Shown here in pieces: positions 13,894 through 14,893 of a DNA stretch of 14,893 nucleotides; the stretch's first letter is position 1; each line of letters starts with the position of its first letter. Under the pieces are notes generated by a model. It was not told the origin of the DNA. It did no database searches and saw only the letters and a program-made list of their open reading frames with translations. Source of the DNA: an uncultured bacterium (GTDB lineage Bacteria; Patescibacteriota; Minisyncoccia; Phycocordibacterales; UBA9973); assembly GCA_903869975.1 (NCBI GenBank), contig CAIQBF010000093.1, forward strand, positions 1 to 14,893. Direction: 5' to 3'. A program made the translations under genes and the position numbers.

Positions 13894-13899
13894 ATTTTA
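13894..13899 (-). promoter_or_regulatory. -10 element of purC-purB
   Basis: TAAAAT on the minus strand with eight bases to ATG 13885; TTTCAA lies 17 bases further up as a weak -35. Predicts a leader of one to three bases. Confidence 0.42.
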
Positions 13900-13926
13900 C
13901 AAGCAAAGTGGCTTTTTTGAAAGTCT

Positions 13927-13955
13927 TTGACTTTATAAAAAATATGTGTTAATGT
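13927..13955 (+). promoter_or_regulatory. Candidate promoter of the 99-aa orphan gene
   Basis: TTGACT (13927-13932), a 17-base spacer and TAATGT (13950-13955) preceded by TGT. It is divergent from the purC promoter in the same A/T-rich gap and would give a leader of about 11 bases. Confidence 0.4.
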
Positions 13956-13972
13956 AATAAAAATTTAAGACT

Positions 13973-14272
13973 ATGGCATCACATATGTTCCTATTTAGTA
14001 TCGACAAAAGCGTGAATGATAATTTCACGGCCTGGTTAAACAATCTGGAGAGTATCCAGGCTGACATTTTTTCGTTCGATAACCCGGATGAAAATGGCTT
14101 ATTCTTCCATACGATAACGCACCGAAGCAAGAATGCCGTTACCGTGGTTAAAGAATTCCATATCCTAATCCAGGAAATATGGAGCGAGGAAATCCGCACA
14201 GGGCTGATTCAATACAGGGAAAGCCCCGGGGCAAGAACCAGTATTCAAAACGCACTAATCTTACAACATTAG
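13973..14272 (+). CDS. 99-aa protein of unknown function
   Basis: Soluble-looking protein starting MASHMFLFSIDKSV, with mixed charge, aromatic residues in the first half and a predicted helical centre (AVTVVKEFHILIQEIWSEEI). There is no signal peptide, membrane segment or recognised motif. It is inserted between purM and purC on the opposite strand, so it is not part of the purine operon. Its stop TAG overlaps the converging purM stop (TTA on this strand), and its terminator hairpin lies inside purM. A promoter upstream and a terminator downstream support a real gene. Confidence 0.65.
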   Translation: MASHMFLFSIDKSVNDNFTAWLNNLESIQADIFSFDNPDENGLFFHTITHRSKNAVTVVKEFHILIQEIWSEEIRTGLIQYRESPGARTSIQNALILQH

Positions 14273-14893
14273 TACACCGCACAAGAAAAAACCACACAGG
14301 TTTCTTGTGCGGTTTTTTCTATCTTTTTTACACAGTTAGACAAGTATGTCTTCCCTTCTCCAGCAGTAATCTCTCCGATCTCGTACGCCGTAAAGAGTTT
14401 CTCGGTCGAAAGCATCTCCATGGCGCGAGCCTTTTCAGTCTGCGGCACGATGAGCACCATGCCGATTCCCATATTAAATGCGCGATACTGATCGCTCTCA
14501 GGAACCTGCGCAATCTTGATGATCGCCTGGAATACCGGCAACACCGGCCATGTTCCCTTTTTGATCTGTACGTTTACATTTTTAGGGATGACGCGCGGAA
14601 TGTTTTCAATGAAGCCGCCGCCAGTGAGATGTGCTATCGCATGTACCGCTACACCAGCATCGAGCATCTTGAGAATTGCCGGAGCGTAGTTGAGATGTGC
14701 ATGGAGCAGAGCGGAACCGATAGTCTCTCCAAGACCTTCATACGTATCGTTTACGGTAAGTTTTGCTGTATCAAAAAATGCCTTGCGAGCGAGCGAGTAA
14801 CCATTGGTATGCAAGCCGCTTGAGGAGAGGCCGATAACAGCATCGCCAACGGAGACTTTTTCTCCCGTGATGATCTTTTCTTTTTCAACGACA
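14269..14893 (-). CDS. purM: Phosphoribosylformylglycinamidine cyclo-ligase (AIR synthase), N-terminus beyond window
   Basis: The C-terminal 207 residues of PurM, which closes the imidazole ring of FGAM using ATP. The reading frame runs off the right edge. Visible family segments are GDAVIGLSSSGLHTNGYSLARK, the AHLTGGGFIENIPR motif, GTWPVLPVFQ, and YRAFNMGIGMVLIVP, all in the usual order, then the YEIGEI end. The last 15 or so residues (TAQETCVVFSCAVY region) go past the usual end and are encoded by the DNA that forms the terminator of the converging gene. With purC, purB and purH it gives a run of the middle and late purine steps; any purC link on the minus strand is broken by the 99-aa gene. 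Confidence 0.93.
   Translation of the reverse strand, partial: VVEKEKIITGEKVSVGDAVIGLSSSGLHTNGYSLARKAFFDTAKLTVNDTYEGLGETIGSALLHAHLNYAPAILKMLDAGVAVHAIAHLTGGGFIENIPRVIPKNVNVQIKKGTWPVLPVFQAIIKIAQVPESDQYRAFNMGIGMVLIVPQTEKARAMEMLSTEKLFTAYEIGEITAGEGKTYLSNCVKKIEKTAQETCVVFSCAVY
14276..14318 (+). terminator. Intrinsic terminator of the 99-aa gene, inside the 3' coding end of purM
   Basis: ACCGCACAAGAAA (14276-14288) pairs with TTTCTTGTGCGGT (14301-14313), followed by a T-run. On the minus strand no T-run follows, so it should stop only plus-strand transcription, while the DNA also encodes the last residues of PurM. Confidence 0.85.

Noticed and set aside
14179..14823. 214-aa open frame on the plus strand
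   Set aside because: It lies opposite purM, whose protein motifs are clear; the sense frame gives no recognisable domain and crosses the terminator hairpin.
1..14893. CRISPR arrays, insertion sequences, phage genes or attachment sites
   Set aside because: No regularly spaced repeats, transposase or integrase motifs, or duplicated tRNA 3' end were seen by eye; the tRNA-Asn is followed by a terminator and not by an integrase gene.
1..14893. Alternative genetic code with TGA read as glycine, known in some CPR groups
   Set aside because: TGA ends def and the bPH2 gene exactly at the expected protein ends, so the standard bacterial code fits.

Overview
The window looks like a piece of a small-genome bacterium of the Candidate Phyla Radiation (Patescibacteria, Parcubacteria-like). 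This is an inference from tightly packed divergent housekeeping genes, many short membrane or secreted proteins, almost no Shine-Dalgarno sites, moderate GC and the standard code with TGA as stop. No ribosomal RNA, mobile element, CRISPR array or phage gene is visible.

Left part (1-5381): the tail of an unidentified gene, then def-fmt (peptide deformylase and methionyl-tRNA formyltransferase, overlapping by ATGA), a convergent DUF167 gene, and tRNA-Asn(GTT) with its own promoter and terminator. Next come a secreted Cys-rich protein ending in an Excalibur-like DxDxDG motif, a small glycine-zipper protein, a membrane-anchored SIMPL-domain protein, a 62-aa membrane peptide, an ATP-grasp ligase with a hydrophobic hairpin inserted in its catalytic fold, and a 41-aa highly basic protein.

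Middle part (5382-9634): a three-gene cluster resembling a bacillithiol pathway. bshA (GlcNAc-malate synthase type glycosyltransferase) and bshB (zinc GlcNAc-malate deacetylase type) are clear. They are preceded by a 258-aa protein that keeps the N-terminal GQQ, the acidic H-D-x-D region and the late G-x-GE-x-x-Y motif of BshC, but is about half the usual BshC length. This compact BshC-like protein, completing a bsh set in what looks like a CPR genome, is the most interesting signal. Convergent to it is a three-gene membrane operon: bacterial PH-domain protein, unknown one-TM protein, DedA-family protein.

Right part (9635-14893): de novo purine synthesis. purH (plus) is divergent from the PH-domain operon. 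purC and purB form an overlapping minus-strand pair, and purM (minus, N-terminus cut by the window edge) lies beyond a 99-aa orphan on the plus strand. Together they cover AIR synthase, SAICAR synthase, adenylosuccinate lyase and AICAR transformylase/IMP cyclohydrolase, steps usually missing in CPR genomes. A 37-aa one-TM peptide sits between purH and purB.

Regulation: many genes have a -10 box, often extended (TGnTATAAT-like), ending only 6-11 bases before the start codon, with no ribosome binding site. This predicts leaderless or nearly leaderless mRNAs. Terminators are strong short hairpins with T-tracts, one of them inside the 3' coding end of purM.
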